DNA of 64,000 nucleotides from Thalassobacillus devorans MSP14. GTDB lineage: Bacteria > Bacillota > Bacilli > Bacillales > Halobacillaceae. Every line of letters begins with the position of its first letter. The stretch's first letter is position 1. A program made the position numbers and the translations under genes. Shown piece after piece: positions 30,329 to 40,853 of the stretch. The DNA is taken from assembly GCF_000496835.1 (NCBI RefSeq), contig NZ_KI543236.1, positions 990,589-1,054,588 of the forward strand, read 5' to 3'. The notes beneath the pieces were generated by a model. It ran no database searches and had not been told where the DNA came from. It worked only from the letters and a program-made list of their open reading frames with translations.

Positions 30329-32738
30329 TTTAGACATTGCCCGTGTCGTCGTCGATGTCCCGTCTTCACAGACCAACCGCCCCTTTGATTACCGAATTCC
30401 AGCTAAATATCAAGGTATCGTCCAGCCGGGTGTCCGGGTCATCGTTCCATTCGGCCCGCGTAAAGTAATGGGGTATGTCGTATCACTCACAGATGAAAGT
30501 GAGTTTGATAAACTGAAGCCTGTTTCCGATGTGCTGGACCTTACCCCGATTCTTACGGAGGAACTGATCAGGCTTGGAAAATGGCTGACGGAAAAGACGT
30601 TAAGCTTTTATATTTCCTCTTTCCAGGTTATGCTGCCACAAGTGCTTAAAGCGAAATATAGAAAAGAGTTATGGCGCCAGGATGAAGAGGTGCTGCCTGA
30701 AGCTTTAGAGCAGCTTTTCGCTGGCCGCGATGTGATTGATTTTGAAGAATTCGAGCAGGCGGGGATCAGTTATCACCAACTGCAGAAGACAATTCATGAT
30801 GGTCTCATTGATGTCCATTACGAGGTAAAAAGTAAGGAAACGAAGAAAACGACCAGAATGATACAGCCAGGAAAATCACCAGTGGAATTAGAAGAAGCGA
30901 CGATCGATTTGCCGAAGCAGGCAGTGAAGCAAAAAGAAATCGTACAATTTTTTGTCGATTATCCGGAACCTGTATCCCAAAAACATTTACTGCAAACGTT
31001 ATCGACTACCCGTGCATCCTTGAAACCCTTAATAGAAAAAGGGCTCATCGAGGAATTCAAACAGGAAGTATACAGAGACCCTTATCAAAATAGAGAATTC
31101 GAACGTACCGAGCCGTTTGCCCTGACAGAAGAACAGCAGGAAGCGATTGCCCCTGTCTTGGCCAGCATCGAAGAAGATCGTCATGAGGTGATGCTGCTGC
31201 ACGGCGTTACAGGAAGTGGTAAGACGGAAGTCTATCTGCAGTCGATACAGCAGGTGATTGATAAAGGCATGGAAGCAGTGATGCTCGTTCCTGAAATAGC
31301 GTTGACGCCACAAATGGTGGAGCGTTTTAAAGGGAGATTCGGCTCCAGGGTTGCTGTTATGCACAGTGCTTTATCAGCGGGAGAAAAATATGATGAATGG
31401 CGAAAAATACAGCGGAAAGAAGTGCAGGTGGTGGTGGGTGCCCGATCGGCCATCTTCGCTCCTTTTACGGATCTCGGTATTATCATTATTGATGAAGAGC
31501 ACGAAACAAGCTATAAACAGGAAGATCACCCCCGGTATCACGCGAGAGATGTGGCCATATACCGTAGTGAACACCATCAGTGCCCGGTCGTACTTGGGAG
31601 TGCAACACCTACCCTGGAAACCTTTGCCCGTGCTAAGAAAGGGAACTACCGGCTGCTTACACTCTCCAAACGGATGAACGATGCGACGATGCCGGAAGTA
31701 GAATTAGTCGACATGCGTGAAGAGCTGCATGCCGGAAACCGCTCGATGTTTTCCCGTGCATTGATGGAAAGCATGGAAGAGCGTTTGAGAAGAAAAGAGC
31801 AGGTGGTCCTGTTTTTGAACCGTCGCGGCTATTCGACATTCGTCATGTGCCGGGATTGCGGGTATGTCAGCGAGTGTCCCCACTGTGATATCGCACTCAC
31901 ATATCATCGCAGACAGGAAAGGTTAAAATGTCACTATTGTGGCTATGAGGAACCCCTGCCGGTCAGATGTCCGGAATGCGAAAGTGACTCAATCCGGTAT
32001 TTCGGTACAGGGACACAAAAAGTGGAGGAAAATCTGCAGCAATTGCTTCCGGAAGCAAGAGTCGTGCGGATGGATGTCGATACGACCAGAAGAAAAGGTG
32101 CTCACGAAAAGCTTCTTTCCCAATTCGGCCGGGGGGAAGCAGATATTTTACTAGGGACACAAATGATTGCCAAAGGGCTGGACTTTCAAAACGTAACCCT
32201 GGTAGGGGTGCTGACAGCAGATTCACTTTTGAATCTTCCTGATTTTCGCTCAGCGGAAAAAACGTTTCAGTTATTGACTCAGGTCAGCGGTCGGGCCGGG
32301 CGTCATTTGAAGCCAGGCGAAGTGATCGTACAGACTTATACACCGGAACACTACAGCATTGAGCTTGCCAGTCAGTATGATTACACCCGTTTTTTTAATC
32401 AGGAAATGAAACTTCGAAAGGCTTTTCAATATCCACCTTTTTATTTTTTGACGTTGATTACCGTTTCTCACCCTAATCAATTGAAAGCACAGGAAGTCAC
32501 CCAGAAAATATGCAAGTTTTTGAATGGTAAACTGTCAGATGGAGCCACGGTCCTCGGCCCGACCCCATCTGCACTTGCACGGATCAAAGATAGATATCGG
32601 TATCAATGCATGATAAAATACAAGCAAGAACCCGAGCAGCGGAAATTATTGAAAAAAGTACTGCATTATTATGATGAAGAAATCAGAAAGAATGAGCTGC
32701 AGATTTCGATAGACTTTCAACCATACCAGCTCATGTAA
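30321..32738 (+). CDS. priA: Primosomal protein N' (replication restart helicase PriA)
   Basis: An 805-residue 3'-5' helicase that reloads the replisome at collapsed forks. The N-terminal 3'-DNA-binding domain (about 1-105) is followed by the helicase core with Walker [12 protein letters not shown] near residue 295 and [12 protein letters not shown] near 390, then the zinc module with eight cysteines ([13 protein letters not shown].. CHYCG.. CPEC) near residues 510-555, and QVSGRAGR. Starts inside the coaBC stop. In B. subtilis def follows; here fmt does. Confidence 0.97.
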   Translation: MSSLDIARVVVDVPSSQTNRPFDYRIPAKYQGIVQPGVRVIVPFGPRKVMGYVVSLTDESEFDKLKPVSDVLDLTPILTEELIRLGKWLTEKTLSFYISSFQVMLPQVLKAKYRKELWRQDEEVLPEALEQLFAGRDVIDFEEFEQAGISYHQLQKTIHDGLIDVHYEVKSKETKKTTRMIQPGKSPVELEEATIDLPKQAVKQKEIVQFFVDYPEPVSQKHLLQTLSTTRASLKPLIEKGLIEEFKQEVYRDPYQNREFERTEPFALTEEQQEAIAPVLASIEEDRHEVMLLHGVTGSGKTEVYLQSIQQVIDKGMEAVMLVPEIALTPQMVERFKGRFGSRVAVMHSALSAGEKYDEWRKIQRKEVQVVVGARSAIFAPFTDLGIIIIDEEHETSYKQEDHPRYHARDVAIYRSEHHQCPVVLGSATPTLETFARAKKGNYRLLTLSKRMNDATMPEVELVDMREELHAGNRSMFSRALMESMEERLRRKEQVVLFLNRRGYSTFVMCRDCGYVSECPHCDIALTYHRRQERLKCHYCGYEEPLPVRCPECESDSIRYFGTGTQKVEENLQQLLPEARVVRMDVDTTRRKGAHEKLLSQFGRGEADILLGTQMIAKGLDFQNVTLVGVLTADSLLNLPDFRSAEKTFQLLTQVSGRAGRHLKPGEVIVQTYTPEHYSIELASQYDYTRFFNQEMKLRKAFQYPPFYFLTLITVSHPNQLKAQEVTQKICKFLNGKLSDGATVLGPTPSALARIKDRYRYQCMIKYKQEPEQRKLLKKVLHYYDEEIRKNELQISIDFQPYQLM

Positions 32739-32755
32739 GAAGGGAGCCGCCAACC

Positions 32756-33703
32756 ATGACAAAAATCGCATTTATGGGAACACCTGATTTTGCCGTTCCC
32801 GTATTGGAACAATTAATCGCAGATAGATATGAAATCGTACTTGCCGTTTCACAGCCGGACCGGCCAAAAGGAAGAAAAAAGGTCATGACACCGCCGCCAG
32901 TAAAAACGGCCGCCGAAAAACATGGCATCTCTGTCTTTCAGCCGGAAAAAATCCGTGATGAATATGAGAAAGTGCTCGCTTATGAGCCTGACTTGATCGT
33001 TACTGCTGCCTTTGGCCAAATTTTACCGAAAGCGTTACTGGAAGCACCCAAACATGGCTGTATTAATGTACATGCCTCCTTACTTCCTGAGCTGCGTGGG
33101 GGTGCGCCGATCCATTATGCTATCCTGCAAGGGAAAGAAGAAACTGGCGTCACCATCATGTATATGGTTGAAAAACTGGATGCCGGCGATATTCTTTCTC
33201 AAATCAAAGTAGCGATCCAGGAAGAAGATCATGTCGGAACATTACATGACAAACTTGCTAAAGCTGGTGCTCAATTATTGCATGAGACACTTCCGGCACT
33301 GCTGGCTGGTGAGATCGAACCGAAGCGGCAGGATGAAGCGTTAGTCACCTTCGCATCCAATATTAAACGCGAGCAGGAGGAAATCGATTGGAACGCTGAC
33401 CAGGTGACCGTTTATAATCAGATCCGCGGGCTGCATCCATGGCCGGTTGCCTACACCCATTGGAGAGGGAGACCGATGAAAATATGGTGGGGGGAAAAAA
33501 CAAGTATCTCAGGTAACGGTGAGCCAGGTGTAATTGTAGATATCCAGGAAGATGGTTTTGTCGTTACCGCCGGTGATGGGAAAGGTCTTAAGATAACGGA
33601 ATTACAGCCAACAGGAAAAAAGCGGATGTCAGCAGTCGATTTTCTGAATGGAGCAGGAAGTCAGCTGGAACGAGGCGAAAAGTTAGGAAAAGGCAATGAG
33701 TAA
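32756..33703 (+). CDS. fmt: Methionyl-tRNA formyltransferase
   Basis: A 315-residue enzyme that formylates initiator Met-tRNA using 10-formyl-THF. The catalytic N-terminal domain has [22 protein letters not shown], and the Asn-His-Asp site in [21 protein letters not shown] and KLDAGDI. A C-terminal OB-like tRNA-binding domain follows. GAAGGGAGC precedes the ATG. The peptide deformylase gene def, normally directly upstream, is not in this window. Confidence 0.96.
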   Translation: MTKIAFMGTPDFAVPVLEQLIADRYEIVLAVSQPDRPKGRKKVMTPPPVKTAAEKHGISVFQPEKIRDEYEKVLAYEPDLIVTAAFGQILPKALLEAPKHGCINVHASLLPELRGGAPIHYAILQGKEETGVTIMYMVEKLDAGDILSQIKVAIQEEDHVGTLHDKLAKAGAQLLHETLPALLAGEIEPKRQDEALVTFASNIKREQEEIDWNADQVTVYNQIRGLHPWPVAYTHWRGRPMKIWWGEKTSISGNGEPGVIVDIQEDGFVVTAGDGKGLKITELQPTGKKRMSAVDFLNGAGSQLERGEKLGKGNE

Positions 33704-35045
33704 ATTTGCGCTACGGGAAACGGCCCTGGATCTGCTGACAAGAATCGGCGATCAAGGTGGATTCAGTCATGTTTTGATTGACCGGGCCATGAAAGAAGAA
33801 AAATTGTCAGAGCGTGATGGAGCTTTATTGACAGAAATTGTATATGGAACGTTGCAGCGCCGCAACCTGCTGGCCTATTATGTCGATGATAGGATCAAAG
33901 GAAAAAAAAAGGTGAAATCCTGGGTGAAATGGCTGCTTTATATGTCTGTTTATCAAATGCAGTTTTTGGATAAAGTTCCTGATCATGCGATTATCCATGA
34001 AGCCGTGGAAATTTCTAAAAAACGTGGACATAAAGGGATAGCATCCCTGGTAAATGGAGTATTACGGACTATTCAGCGGGAAGGTGTACCGGATACCAGT
34101 AAAATCGAGGATCCTGTCGAGAGATTAGCTGTCGAAACCAGCCACCCGGATTGGCTCGTTGGCAGTTGGGTGGATATGTATGGGCTGGAAACAACACGGG
34201 AGATGTGTAATACCAACCTGACACACAAAGTTGTCAGCGTCCGCGTCCAGCCAATGAAAGCCGACAGGGAGGAGGTCATGAGACAGTTGACCGATGACGG
34301 TTTTGAAGTGGAACCATCGAAACTTTCTCCTCAGGGAATTTTAATTCAGAAAGGCAACATACTAAAACATGGTTTCTTCAAAAGTGGCATCCTGACGATT
34401 CAGGATCAAAGTTCCATGCTGGTTGGCGAGATGATGGATGTGCAGCCGGGGATGGACGTGCTGGATGCCTGTAGTGCACCCGGCGGCAAAACCACCCATA
34501 TTGCCGAGAAAATGCAAAACGAAGGCAAGGTCATCGCTTATGACCTCCATGCCAAAAAGGCTAAATTGGTCTCCGAAAAAGCGAAACAGCTTGACCTTGA
34601 TATCATAGAAGCTGGACAGGCGGACAGCCGGGAGCTTGGCAGTAAACATGGAGTGGAAAGTTTCGATAGAATTCTATTGGACGCTCCTTGTTCAGGACTA
34701 GGCGTTCTACGCAGCAAACCGGACATCAAGTATCATAAGCAGGAACAGGATATATTGGTATTATCCTCGATCCAGGATGAACTGCTCGAAAGCATGGCGC
34801 CTCTTTTGAAGAAGGGTGGCAAGCTGGTGTATAGTACATGCACAGTGGACCAGCGCGAGAATGAGCAGGTCATTGAAAGGTTTTTAGACAATCACCCTGA
34901 ATATATCATTGATGCATCCTTCATCAAGAGTCTTCCGGATGCGCTGCAGAAGGCACCAGGACTAAGCGAATATGGGCTGCAGCTATTCCCGCAGCATTTT
35001 GATACCGATGGATTCTTTTTGACCAGGCTGAGAAGGATGGATTGA
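33696..35045 (+). CDS. rsmB: 16S rRNA m5C967 methyltransferase
   Basis: A 449-residue SAM-dependent methyltransferase with an N-terminal NusB-like RNA-binding domain (about 1-140) and a C-terminal Rossmann methylase. Motifs are [15 protein letters not shown] for [12 protein letters not shown] with one catalytic Cys, and [15 protein letters not shown] with the second. It overlaps fmt by 8 nt. In B. subtilis rlmN (yloN) follows; here prpC follows after 45 nt. Confidence 0.95.
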   Translation: MSKFALRETALDLLTRIGDQGGFSHVLIDRAMKEEKLSERDGALLTEIVYGTLQRRNLLAYYVDDRIKGKKKVKSWVKWLLYMSVYQMQFLDKVPDHAIIHEAVEISKKRGHKGIASLVNGVLRTIQREGVPDTSKIEDPVERLAVETSHPDWLVGSWVDMYGLETTREMCNTNLTHKVVSVRVQPMKADREEVMRQLTDDGFEVEPSKLSPQGILIQKGNILKHGFFKSGILTIQDQSSMLVGEMMDVQPGMDVLDACSAPGGKTTHIAEKMQNEGKVIAYDLHAKKAKLVSEKAKQLDLDIIEAGQADSRELGSKHGVESFDRILLDAPCSGLGVLRSKPDIKYHKQEQDILVLSSIQDELLESMAPLLKKGGKLVYSTCTVDQRENEQVIERFLDNHPEYIIDASFIKSLPDALQKAPGLSEYGLQLFPQHFDTDGFFLTRLRRMD

Positions 35046-35090
35046 TTCAAAAATTTAGTAACTGAGCGTAACAGAAGACGAGGTGAAATG

Positions 35091-35849
35091 ATGAACGGTT
35101 ATTTTTTGACAGACCGGGGCCAGGTGCGAAATCATAACGAAGATGCCGGAGGCCTTTTTGTTAATGGCCGTTACCAGACGCTTGCGGTGGTAGCAGATGG
35201 AATGGGCGGTCATCGAGCGGGGGATGTGGCAAGTGAAATGGCTACCTCCTACTTACATAACCATTGGCAGAATGCTGATATAATATCATCACCAGACCAG
35301 GCCGAAGAGTGGCTGGAGCAAGCGATTCATTCCATTAACCATACGATTCTGGAGCATTCGAGGGCGAATGAGGAATGTAAAGGGATGGGTACCACCATCG
35401 TTGCAGCCATTTGTACGAATGATTTCGTCACTATCGCCCATATCGGAGACAGCAGATGTTATTTAGCTAATCATTATGGATTCCAGCAGGTGACGGAAGA
35501 CCATTCGCTGGTCAATGAGCTGGTCCGTTCCGGGCAGATAACGAAAGAGGATGCAGAGCAGCATCCGCGCAAAAATGTGTTATTGAAGGCGCTTGGCACG
35601 GAGCCGGACCTGACGATTGATGTTAAGACATTAGGCTGGGAACAGAATGACGTACTGATGCTATGCAGTGATGGGTTGACCAATAAACTGAATGACGAGG
35701 AATTGTTTGAGCTGGTGAAAAACCCACTGGAGCTGGAAGAAGCCGCGAACAAACTTATCCAAATTGCAAATGAGCGTGGCGGAGAAGATAACATCACCCT
35801 TGCTCTCGTCCATTATGACCACTCGAATGAGAAAGAGGGTGGCTCCTAA
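35091..35849 (+). CDS. prpC: PP2C-type Ser/Thr phosphatase PrpC
   Basis: A 252-residue metal-dependent phosphatase that reverses PrkC phosphorylation on proteins such as EF-G and GpsB-type targets. The PP2C metal motifs are RNHNEDAGG, VVADGMGGHRAGDVAS, AHIGDSRCYL, LCSDGLTN and GGEDNITLAL. ATG 35091 has better spacing to GAGGTGA than the ATG at 35088, but either is possible. Its stop codon overlaps the prkC ATG, so kinase and phosphatase are translationally coupled. Confidence 0.95.
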   Translation: MNGYFLTDRGQVRNHNEDAGGLFVNGRYQTLAVVADGMGGHRAGDVASEMATSYLHNHWQNADIISSPDQAEEWLEQAIHSINHTILEHSRANEECKGMGTTIVAAICTNDFVTIAHIGDSRCYLANHYGFQQVTEDHSLVNELVRSGQITKEDAEQHPRKNVLLKALGTEPDLTIDVKTLGWEQNDVLMLCSDGLTNKLNDEELFELVKNPLELEEAANKLIQIANERGGEDNITLALVHYDHSNEKEGGS

Positions 35850-37954
35850 TGCTGAACAACCGCCTGTTGAGCGAACGATATTTGATCAAAGAGACAATCG
35901 GCGGCGGCGGGATGGCAAATGTCTACCTGGGAAAAGATACCATTTTGAATCGCGATGTAGCAATTAAGGTACTACGGCTTGAATACGGGAATGACGAGGA
36001 ATTCATCGCCAGGTTTCACCGGGAAGCCCAATCGGCCACCAGTCTCTCCCATCCGAATATCGTAAATATCTACGATGTGGGCGAAGAAGATGATATCTAT
36101 TATATGGTCATGGAACACATTGACGGGATGACGTTGAAAAAATACATACAGCTTCATAGCCCCGTGGATGTGACTGCGGCTATAGATATTATGCAGCAGG
36201 TCTCTTCCGCCATCGCTCATGCGCATGATAACGAAATCGTCCATCGGGATATCAAACCGGAAAACATTCTGATCGACCATTACGGGCAAGTCAAAGTCAC
36301 AGACTTTGGGATAGCCATGGCTTTAAGTGCAACCGCATTGACACAGACCAATTCTATTCTCGGATCTGTTCATTATCTATCACCAGAACAGGCAAGAGGC
36401 GGGGTAGCAACAAAAAAATCAGATATTTATTCTATGGGAATAGTCATGTTCGAACTGTTGACCGGACGTCTTCCATTCTCAGGAGAATCGGCTGTCTCGG
36501 TAGCATTGAAGCATTTACAGAACGATACCCCTTCTTTGAAAAGGTGGAATCCGGATCTCCCTCAAAGTGTCGAAAATGTCGTGTTGAAAGCGACAGCTAA
36601 AGATCCGCTCCAACGTTATGCGAATGTGCATGAGATGGAAGATGACATGGCGACCGCATTGGATCCTGAACGGATGGATGAAGCCCCATTTGTAATCGAA
36701 GATGATTTGGATGAAAAAACGAAGGCGATACCAGTCATAACAAAAGAAGCATTCGAAAATAACCATAACGATGAAACGATTGTCCATACCAACGGCAAAA
36801 GCCATGCCACAAAGCCGGTCGAAGTGGTGGCGGATAAAAAACAGGACGAACCTGTTAATAAAAAAGAAAAGAAGAAGAAAAAGAAAGTCTGGCCATGGCT
36901 ATTGACGATATTCCTAGTGCTATTAGCTGCCGGGGCAGCAGCCTTATTCCTTGTTCCGGGATTACTGGAGCCAAAAGACGTCGAAATGATCGATGTAACA
37001 GGGATGGAGTATGAAGAAGCGTATAGTGAACTTAGAAATTTGAACCTTCAGGTAGAGAGAGAAACCGAGTTTTCAGATACAGTGGAAGAAGGATATGTAA
37101 TCAGAACTGATCCTGACAAGGGCGAAACGATCAAAGAGGGATCCACCGTCACTGTCTATTCCAGCGATGGTAAAGAAACGACTACGTTCGGGGATTATAT
37201 CGGCGATAATTTTGACCAGAAGAAAACGGAATTGGAAGCCAAAGGTTTTTCTGATATTCAGGGTTTTTCGAAGACCTCCAGCGAATACGAAAAAGGGACT
37301 ATCATAGATCAGTTTCCAGATGCCGGCCAGGAAGTGGTACCTGAAGATCAACGAATTGTGTTCACTGTCAGCTCTGGTCCTCCTCCTGTCGATTTGAAAT
37401 CTCTGACAGGATATACGCAGGCAGAAGCGGAGTCTTATTTAAAAGAAAACAACCTGAAAGTCGACGTACAGCAGGAATACTCGGATAGCTTTGGTAAAGG
37501 AAAGGTTATAAGGCAGGAACCTTCTTCAGGTACCGTGGTGCAAGGGTCGACCGTGACGATTGTTATCTCTATGGGACCCGAAGCCAAGCCGCGTACCCAC
37601 ACCGAAACGGTTATGGTAAAATATCAACCTCCTGAGGATGAAAAGCAAAACCAGGACAATCCGGAACAGGATGATGAGAATCCAGACGGTGAAAACCAGG
37701 ATGGCGAAAATCCAGACGGTGAAAACCAGGTTGATGAAAATAAAGACAACCCTCCAGAAGAAGAACCACCTGGACAGGAAGTGATCATTTATGTGCAAGA
37801 TAATGATTCAGACGGGGAAGAGGTATACCAAAAAGCGACCATTACGAAAGATACGGAATTCAAGATTGAAATGAGTATAGCTCCTGGTTCAGAGGCCAGT
37901 TATCGAGTTCTCCGTGACGGTGAAATCTACGAGGAACAGACGATTCAGTATTAG
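35849..37954 (+). CDS. prkC: Membrane Ser/Thr kinase PrkC with PASTA domains
   Basis: A 701-residue receptor kinase that senses muropeptides or lipid II and signals in stationary phase and spore germination. The kinase domain (about 10-270) has GGGGMANVYLG, the ATP lysine in VAIKVL, HRDIKPEN near 132 and DFG near 152. A basic juxtamembrane stretch precedes a single TM helix (346-370), then three PASTA repeats (about 374-578). An acidic Asn/Asp/Glu/Pro-rich linker (about 594-640), made of NPDGENQDGE-type repeats, precedes a 60-residue C-terminal beta domain. B. subtilis PrkC is about 50 residues shorter, mostly because it lacks this linker. Confidence 0.96.
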   Translation: MLNNRLLSERYLIKETIGGGGMANVYLGKDTILNRDVAIKVLRLEYGNDEEFIARFHREAQSATSLSHPNIVNIYDVGEEDDIYYMVMEHIDGMTLKKYIQLHSPVDVTAAIDIMQQVSSAIAHAHDNEIVHRDIKPENILIDHYGQVKVTDFGIAMALSATALTQTNSILGSVHYLSPEQARGGVATKKSDIYSMGIVMFELLTGRLPFSGESAVSVALKHLQNDTPSLKRWNPDLPQSVENVVLKATAKDPLQRYANVHEMEDDMATALDPERMDEAPFVIEDDLDEKTKAIPVITKEAFENNHNDETIVHTNGKSHATKPVEVVADKKQDEPVNKKEKKKKKKVWPWLLTIFLVLLAAGAAALFLVPGLLEPKDVEMIDVTGMEYEEAYSELRNLNLQVERETEFSDTVEEGYVIRTDPDKGETIKEGSTVTVYSSDGKETTTFGDYIGDNFDQKKTELEAKGFSDIQGFSKTSSEYEKGTIIDQFPDAGQEVVPEDQRIVFTVSSGPPPVDLKSLTGYTQAEAESYLKENNLKVDVQQEYSDSFGKGKVIRQEPSSGTVVQGSTVTIVISMGPEAKPRTHTETVMVKYQPPEDEKQNQDNPEQDDENPDGENQDGENPDGENQVDENKDNPPEEEPPGQEVIIYVQDNDSDGEEVYQKATITKDTEFKIEMSIAPGSEASYRVLRDGEIYEEQTIQY
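37679..37733. repeat. Short tandem repeat in prkC
   Basis: AATCCAGACGGTGAAAACCA occurs twice (37679-37698 and 37712-37731), with the related AGGATGGCGAA between them. It encodes the acidic NPDGENQ repeats of the extracellular linker and is a likely site for length variation between strains. Confidence 0.8.
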
Positions 37955-37966
37955 GATGGTGAAATA

Positions 37967-38842
37967 ATGCCGGTAGGAAAAATCACAAAAGCATTGAGTG
38001 GCTTCTATTATGTCTATTCCGAGGGGAAAGTGTATCAATGTAAAGGCAGAGGGGTGTTCCGTAAACAAAAGATCACCCCTTTGGTGGGGGATGAAGTCAC
38101 CTTTGAAGCGGATAACCAGAAAGAAGGATACGTCCTTTCGATCGAAAAACGCAAAAATGAATTAGTAAGGCCGCCCGTTGCGAATGTCGACCAGGCATTG
38201 ATCATGACCTCTGCGAAAGACCCGGCATTCAATCCTTTACTCCTGGATCGGTTTCTTGTGCTGGTGGAAGCTAATCGGATTGAACCATTGATTGTCATCT
38301 CAAAAGTAGACGGGTCGAAGGAAGAAGCAGATATACGCACTTATCAGGAGCTCTATCAGCAGGCCGGTTATACGGTCCTATTGACATCAAAGGAAAAAGA
38401 TATGGCGCTTGAGGAGATCCAATCACACTTCACAGGAAAAATCACGGTCGTTGCCGGCCAGTCAGGCGTCGGCAAGTCCACCTTGCTGAATCACCTGGAC
38501 CCGGAATTGGAAATCGAAACAAATGAGATTTCTGAAAGTCTTGGACGAGGGAAACACACCACCAGACATGTAGAATTATTTGAAATTGCCGGAGGATTAG
38601 TAGCGGACACCCCTGGTTTCAGCTCACTGGAATTCCAGGAGCTTGAAGAGGATCAGCTGCCGGAATGCTTCCCCGAGTTCAGGGAAGTCCAGCATTTATG
38701 CAAGTTCAGGGGATGTCTCCATAAAAAAGAACCGAAGTGCGCGGTGAAGGCTGGTGTTGATCATGGGGAAATAGCCAGTCAGCGCTACGAAAATTACTTG
38801 CAATTTTTAGAAGAAATACAAACGAGAAAGCCGAGGTATTGA
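37967..38842 (+). CDS. rsgA: Ribosome small-subunit-dependent GTPase RsgA (CpgA)
   Basis: A 291-residue circularly permuted GTPase that assists late 30S maturation. An N-terminal OB fold (1-65) is followed by the permuted G motifs SKVDGSKEE (G4), GQSGVGKSTLLN (G1) and DTPGFSS (G3), and the C-terminal zinc module CKFRGCLHKKEPKCAVK with a later His. GGTGAAATA precedes the ATG, 12 nt after prkC. The rpe start follows after 4 nt. Confidence 0.96.
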   Translation: MPVGKITKALSGFYYVYSEGKVYQCKGRGVFRKQKITPLVGDEVTFEADNQKEGYVLSIEKRKNELVRPPVANVDQALIMTSAKDPAFNPLLLDRFLVLVEANRIEPLIVISKVDGSKEEADIRTYQELYQQAGYTVLLTSKEKDMALEEIQSHFTGKITVVAGQSGVGKSTLLNHLDPELEIETNEISESLGRGKHTTRHVELFEIAGGLVADTPGFSSLEFQELEEDQLPECFPEFREVQHLCKFRGCLHKKEPKCAVKAGVDHGEIASQRYENYLQFLEEIQTRKPRY

Positions 38843-38846
38843 ATAG

Positions 38847-39497
38847 ATGACAAAAATAGCACCTTCTATATTATCCGCAGATTTTGCAAAACTGGGACAG
38901 GAAATTCAGGAAGTGGCAGACGGGGGAGCGGATTATATCCATATAGATGTCATGGATGGGCATTTTGTTCCTAACATCACGATCGGTCCTTTAATCGTGG
39001 ATGCTGTGCGTCCAGTTACTGACCTGCCTTTGGATGTCCATTTGATGATTGAGAATGCCGAACAATATATCGAAGCATTCGCTAAAGCGGGGGCTGATAT
39101 TATAACAGTACACCAGGAAGCTAATGTGCATTTGCACCGTACGATCCAGTTGATAAAAAGTCATGGAGTAAAAGCCGGTGTTGTCATCAACCCTGCTACA
39201 CCAGCTGAAACGATCAAACCAATTCTTTCGGATGTCGATCTTGTTTTACTAATGACAGTCAACCCTGGTTTCGGGGGCCAGTCATTCATTCAATCGGTAG
39301 TGCCGAAAATCCGGCAAATTGCCGACTGGAGAGATGAAATGGATCTCTCGTTTGAAATTGAAATTGACGGTGGGGTAAATGCAGAAACGGCTAAGACATG
39401 TGTCGATGCTGGCGCCGATGTTCTCGTTGCCGGAAGCGCCGTTTTTAATAAGGAAGACAGAAAAGCAGCCATTAATGCTATAAAGAATGCTTATTAA
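38847..39497 (+). CDS. rpe: Ribulose-phosphate 3-epimerase
   Basis: A 216-residue TIM-barrel metalloenzyme that interconverts ribulose 5-phosphate and xylulose 5-phosphate in the pentose phosphate pathway. It shows PSILSADF with the first catalytic residues, [30 protein letters not shown] and EIDGGVN for metal and phosphate binding. A terminator follows. Confidence 0.97.
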   Translation: MTKIAPSILSADFAKLGQEIQEVADGGADYIHIDVMDGHFVPNITIGPLIVDAVRPVTDLPLDVHLMIENAEQYIEAFAKAGADIITVHQEANVHLHRTIQLIKSHGVKAGVVINPATPAETIKPILSDVDLVLLMTVNPGFGGQSFIQSVVPKIRQIADWRDEMDLSFEIEIDGGVNAETAKTCVDAGADVLVAGSAVFNKEDRKAAINAIKNAY

Positions 39498-39507
39498 AAT
39501 TTCTCCA

Positions 39508-39530
39508 GCCGCACCTTGTGCGGCTGTTTT
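39508..39530 (+). terminator. Terminator between rpe and thiN
   Basis: AGCCGCAC / GTGCGGCT with loop CTT, followed by GTTTT. Short T-run, so probably partial. Confidence 0.7.
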
Positions 39531-39548
39531 CCGTTAGGAGTGTGGCAG

Positions 39549-40196
39549 ATGAAACGTATTGCAATTGTCGGCGGAGGGCCGAAACAGTATATTCCTGAAT
39601 TGAATGCACATCATGAAGCAGGAATGACCTGGGTCGGTGCCGACCAGGGAGCCGAAGTACTTTATGAACAAGGAATTCCGATGAAATTGGCAATCGGGGA
39701 TTTTGACTCGGTTTCGGAAGGCCGCCTTGGTGAAATAAAGGGATATGCAGCTGTTACGGAGGTCTATCCAGAGGAAAAAGATGATACCGACTTAGAACTG
39801 GCAATTAAAGCAGCGATTAAAGAACAGCCTGACGAAATTTATTTATTTGGGGTTACCGGCGGGCGGATCGACCATACCCTGGCTAATATCCATTTGCTTC
39901 ACCAGACGGAGCGGGCGGGCATCAAAGCAGTCATTATTGATAAGCAGAATCATATCGAACTGACTACCCCTGGAGAGCATCAGGTAATGAAGAATGACAG
40001 CTATCCATATATATCATTCATTCCCATGTCCTTGATTGTAGAGGAACTGACGCTTCAAGGTTTTTATTATCCCCTTGAAAATAAAAGCCTGCCAATCGGG
40101 TCGACTCTCTGTATGTCAAACAAGCTTGTTAAAGAATATGGTACTTTTTCATACAGCCAGGGCATACTATTGTTAATAAGGAGTCGAGATAGTTGA
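39549..40196 (+). CDS. thiN: Thiamine pyrophosphokinase
   Basis: A 215-residue enzyme that makes thiamine diphosphate from thiamine and ATP. Conserved motifs are IVGGGPKQYIPEL, GADQGAEVLYEQGI, AIGDFDSV, EEKDDTDLELAI and GVTGGRIDHTLANIHLL. I start at ATG 39549 behind TTAGGAGTG; a longer in-frame start at 39516 would lie in the terminator. The next gene is spoVM, the same order as in B. subtilis. Confidence 0.95.
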   Translation: MKRIAIVGGGPKQYIPELNAHHEAGMTWVGADQGAEVLYEQGIPMKLAIGDFDSVSEGRLGEIKGYAAVTEVYPEEKDDTDLELAIKAAIKEQPDEIYLFGVTGGRIDHTLANIHLLHQTERAGIKAVIIDKQNHIELTTPGEHQVMKNDSYPYISFIPMSLIVEELTLQGFYYPLENKSLPIGSTLCMSNKLVKEYGTFSYSQGILLLIRSRDS

Positions 40197-40214
40197 GCGC
40201 GCGCACCATACAGT
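40187..40214 (+). promoter_or_regulatory. Candidate sigma-E promoter of spoVM
   Basis: CATACAGT (40207-40214) closely fits the sigma-E -10 box, and AGATAGTT (40187-40194) is a loose match to the -35 box at a 12-nt spacing. B. subtilis spoVM is sigma-E controlled, which makes the match more credible. It overlaps the end of thiN. Confidence 0.45.
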
Positions 40215-40255
40215 TCATCTGCAAGTAGTGATTTGGGAAAGAGGAGGGGGACTCA

Positions 40256-40336
40256 TTGAAATTTTATACCATTAAACTCCCAAAATTCATTGGTGGCTTC
40301 GTAAGAGCTGTCATAGGAACCTTTAAAAAAGGGTAA
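40256..40336 (+). CDS. spoVM: Stage V sporulation protein M
   Basis: A 26-codon gene starting at TTG 40256 behind GAGGAGGGGG. The product, MKFYTIKLPKFIGGFVRAVI followed by GTFKKG, has the length and pattern of B. subtilis SpoVM (MKFYTIKLPKFLGGIVRAML...). This amphipathic helix recognises the convex forespore membrane and anchors SpoIVA for spore coat assembly. The conserved Pro9 is present. Position between thiN and rpmB agrees. It shows that the organism belongs to a spore-forming lineage. Confidence 0.96.
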   Translation: MKFYTIKLPKFIGGFVRAVIGTFKKG

Positions 40337-40337
40337 C

Positions 40338-40370
40338 AAAAAAAGCACCCCGGCGCAGGGTGCTTTTTTT
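40338..40370. terminator. Bidirectional terminator between spoVM and rpmB
   Basis: AAAAAAAGCACCC and GGGTGCTTTTTTT are perfect 13-nt complements around a 7-nt loop, so both converging transcripts can end here. Confidence 0.93.
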
Positions 40371-40448
40371 GTACTTTAAAAGTGTAAATGATTTCCCGTG
40401 TTAAAGTAAATGATATGCGCCGGAATCTTCAGGCGCAGTCCTGCGTAA

Positions 40449-40637
40449 TTATACGCGTGTTACTTTACCAGATTTAAGTGCACGGGCAGATACATAAACT
40501 TTTTTAGGCTTGCCGTCAACCAGAATGCGTACTTTTTGTACGTTAGCCTTGAAATTACGTTTATTAGCGTTCATTGCGTGTGAACGATTGTTACCTGAAG
40601 TAGTTTTGCGTCCTGTTACAACACATTTACGTCCCAT
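40449..40637 (-). CDS. rpmB: 50S ribosomal protein L28
   Basis: A 62-residue ribosomal protein, [20 protein letters not shown] at the start, with the L28 signature [16 protein letters not shown]. One Cys remains of the zinc-type pattern, so it is close to the zinc-independent form. GGAGGGAT precedes the ATG on the minus strand. It is transcribed towards spoVM and shares the terminator with it. A second hairpin TGCGCC / GGCGCA lies at 40416-40437. Confidence 0.97.
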   Translation of the reverse strand: MGRKCVVTGRKTTSGNNRSHAMNANKRNFKANVQKVRILVDGKPKKVYVSARALKSGKVTRV

Positions 40638-40683
40638 GGTAATCCCTCCTAGTGCTTACAAATGTATCTTGAAATACTTATAC

Positions 40684-40712
40684 AATGTATCATAATGAAC
40701 AAGGGATTGCAA
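40684..40712 (-). promoter_or_regulatory. Sigma-A promoter of rpmB
   Basis: On the minus strand TTGCAA (40707-40712), a 17-nt spacer and TACATT (40684-40689), 47 nt before the rpmB start. Confidence 0.6.
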
Positions 40713-40853
40713 TAATTGCTGTTAAATTATATCAAGAATTTTCACTTGACAGAACGGAGTAATTAATCCAAAGTATTATAGGGGCAATCTTTAATCAACG
40801 GATGCCTTTACCAGATGAGGAGTTATGCGATAATCCTTACATACTTGAGAATG

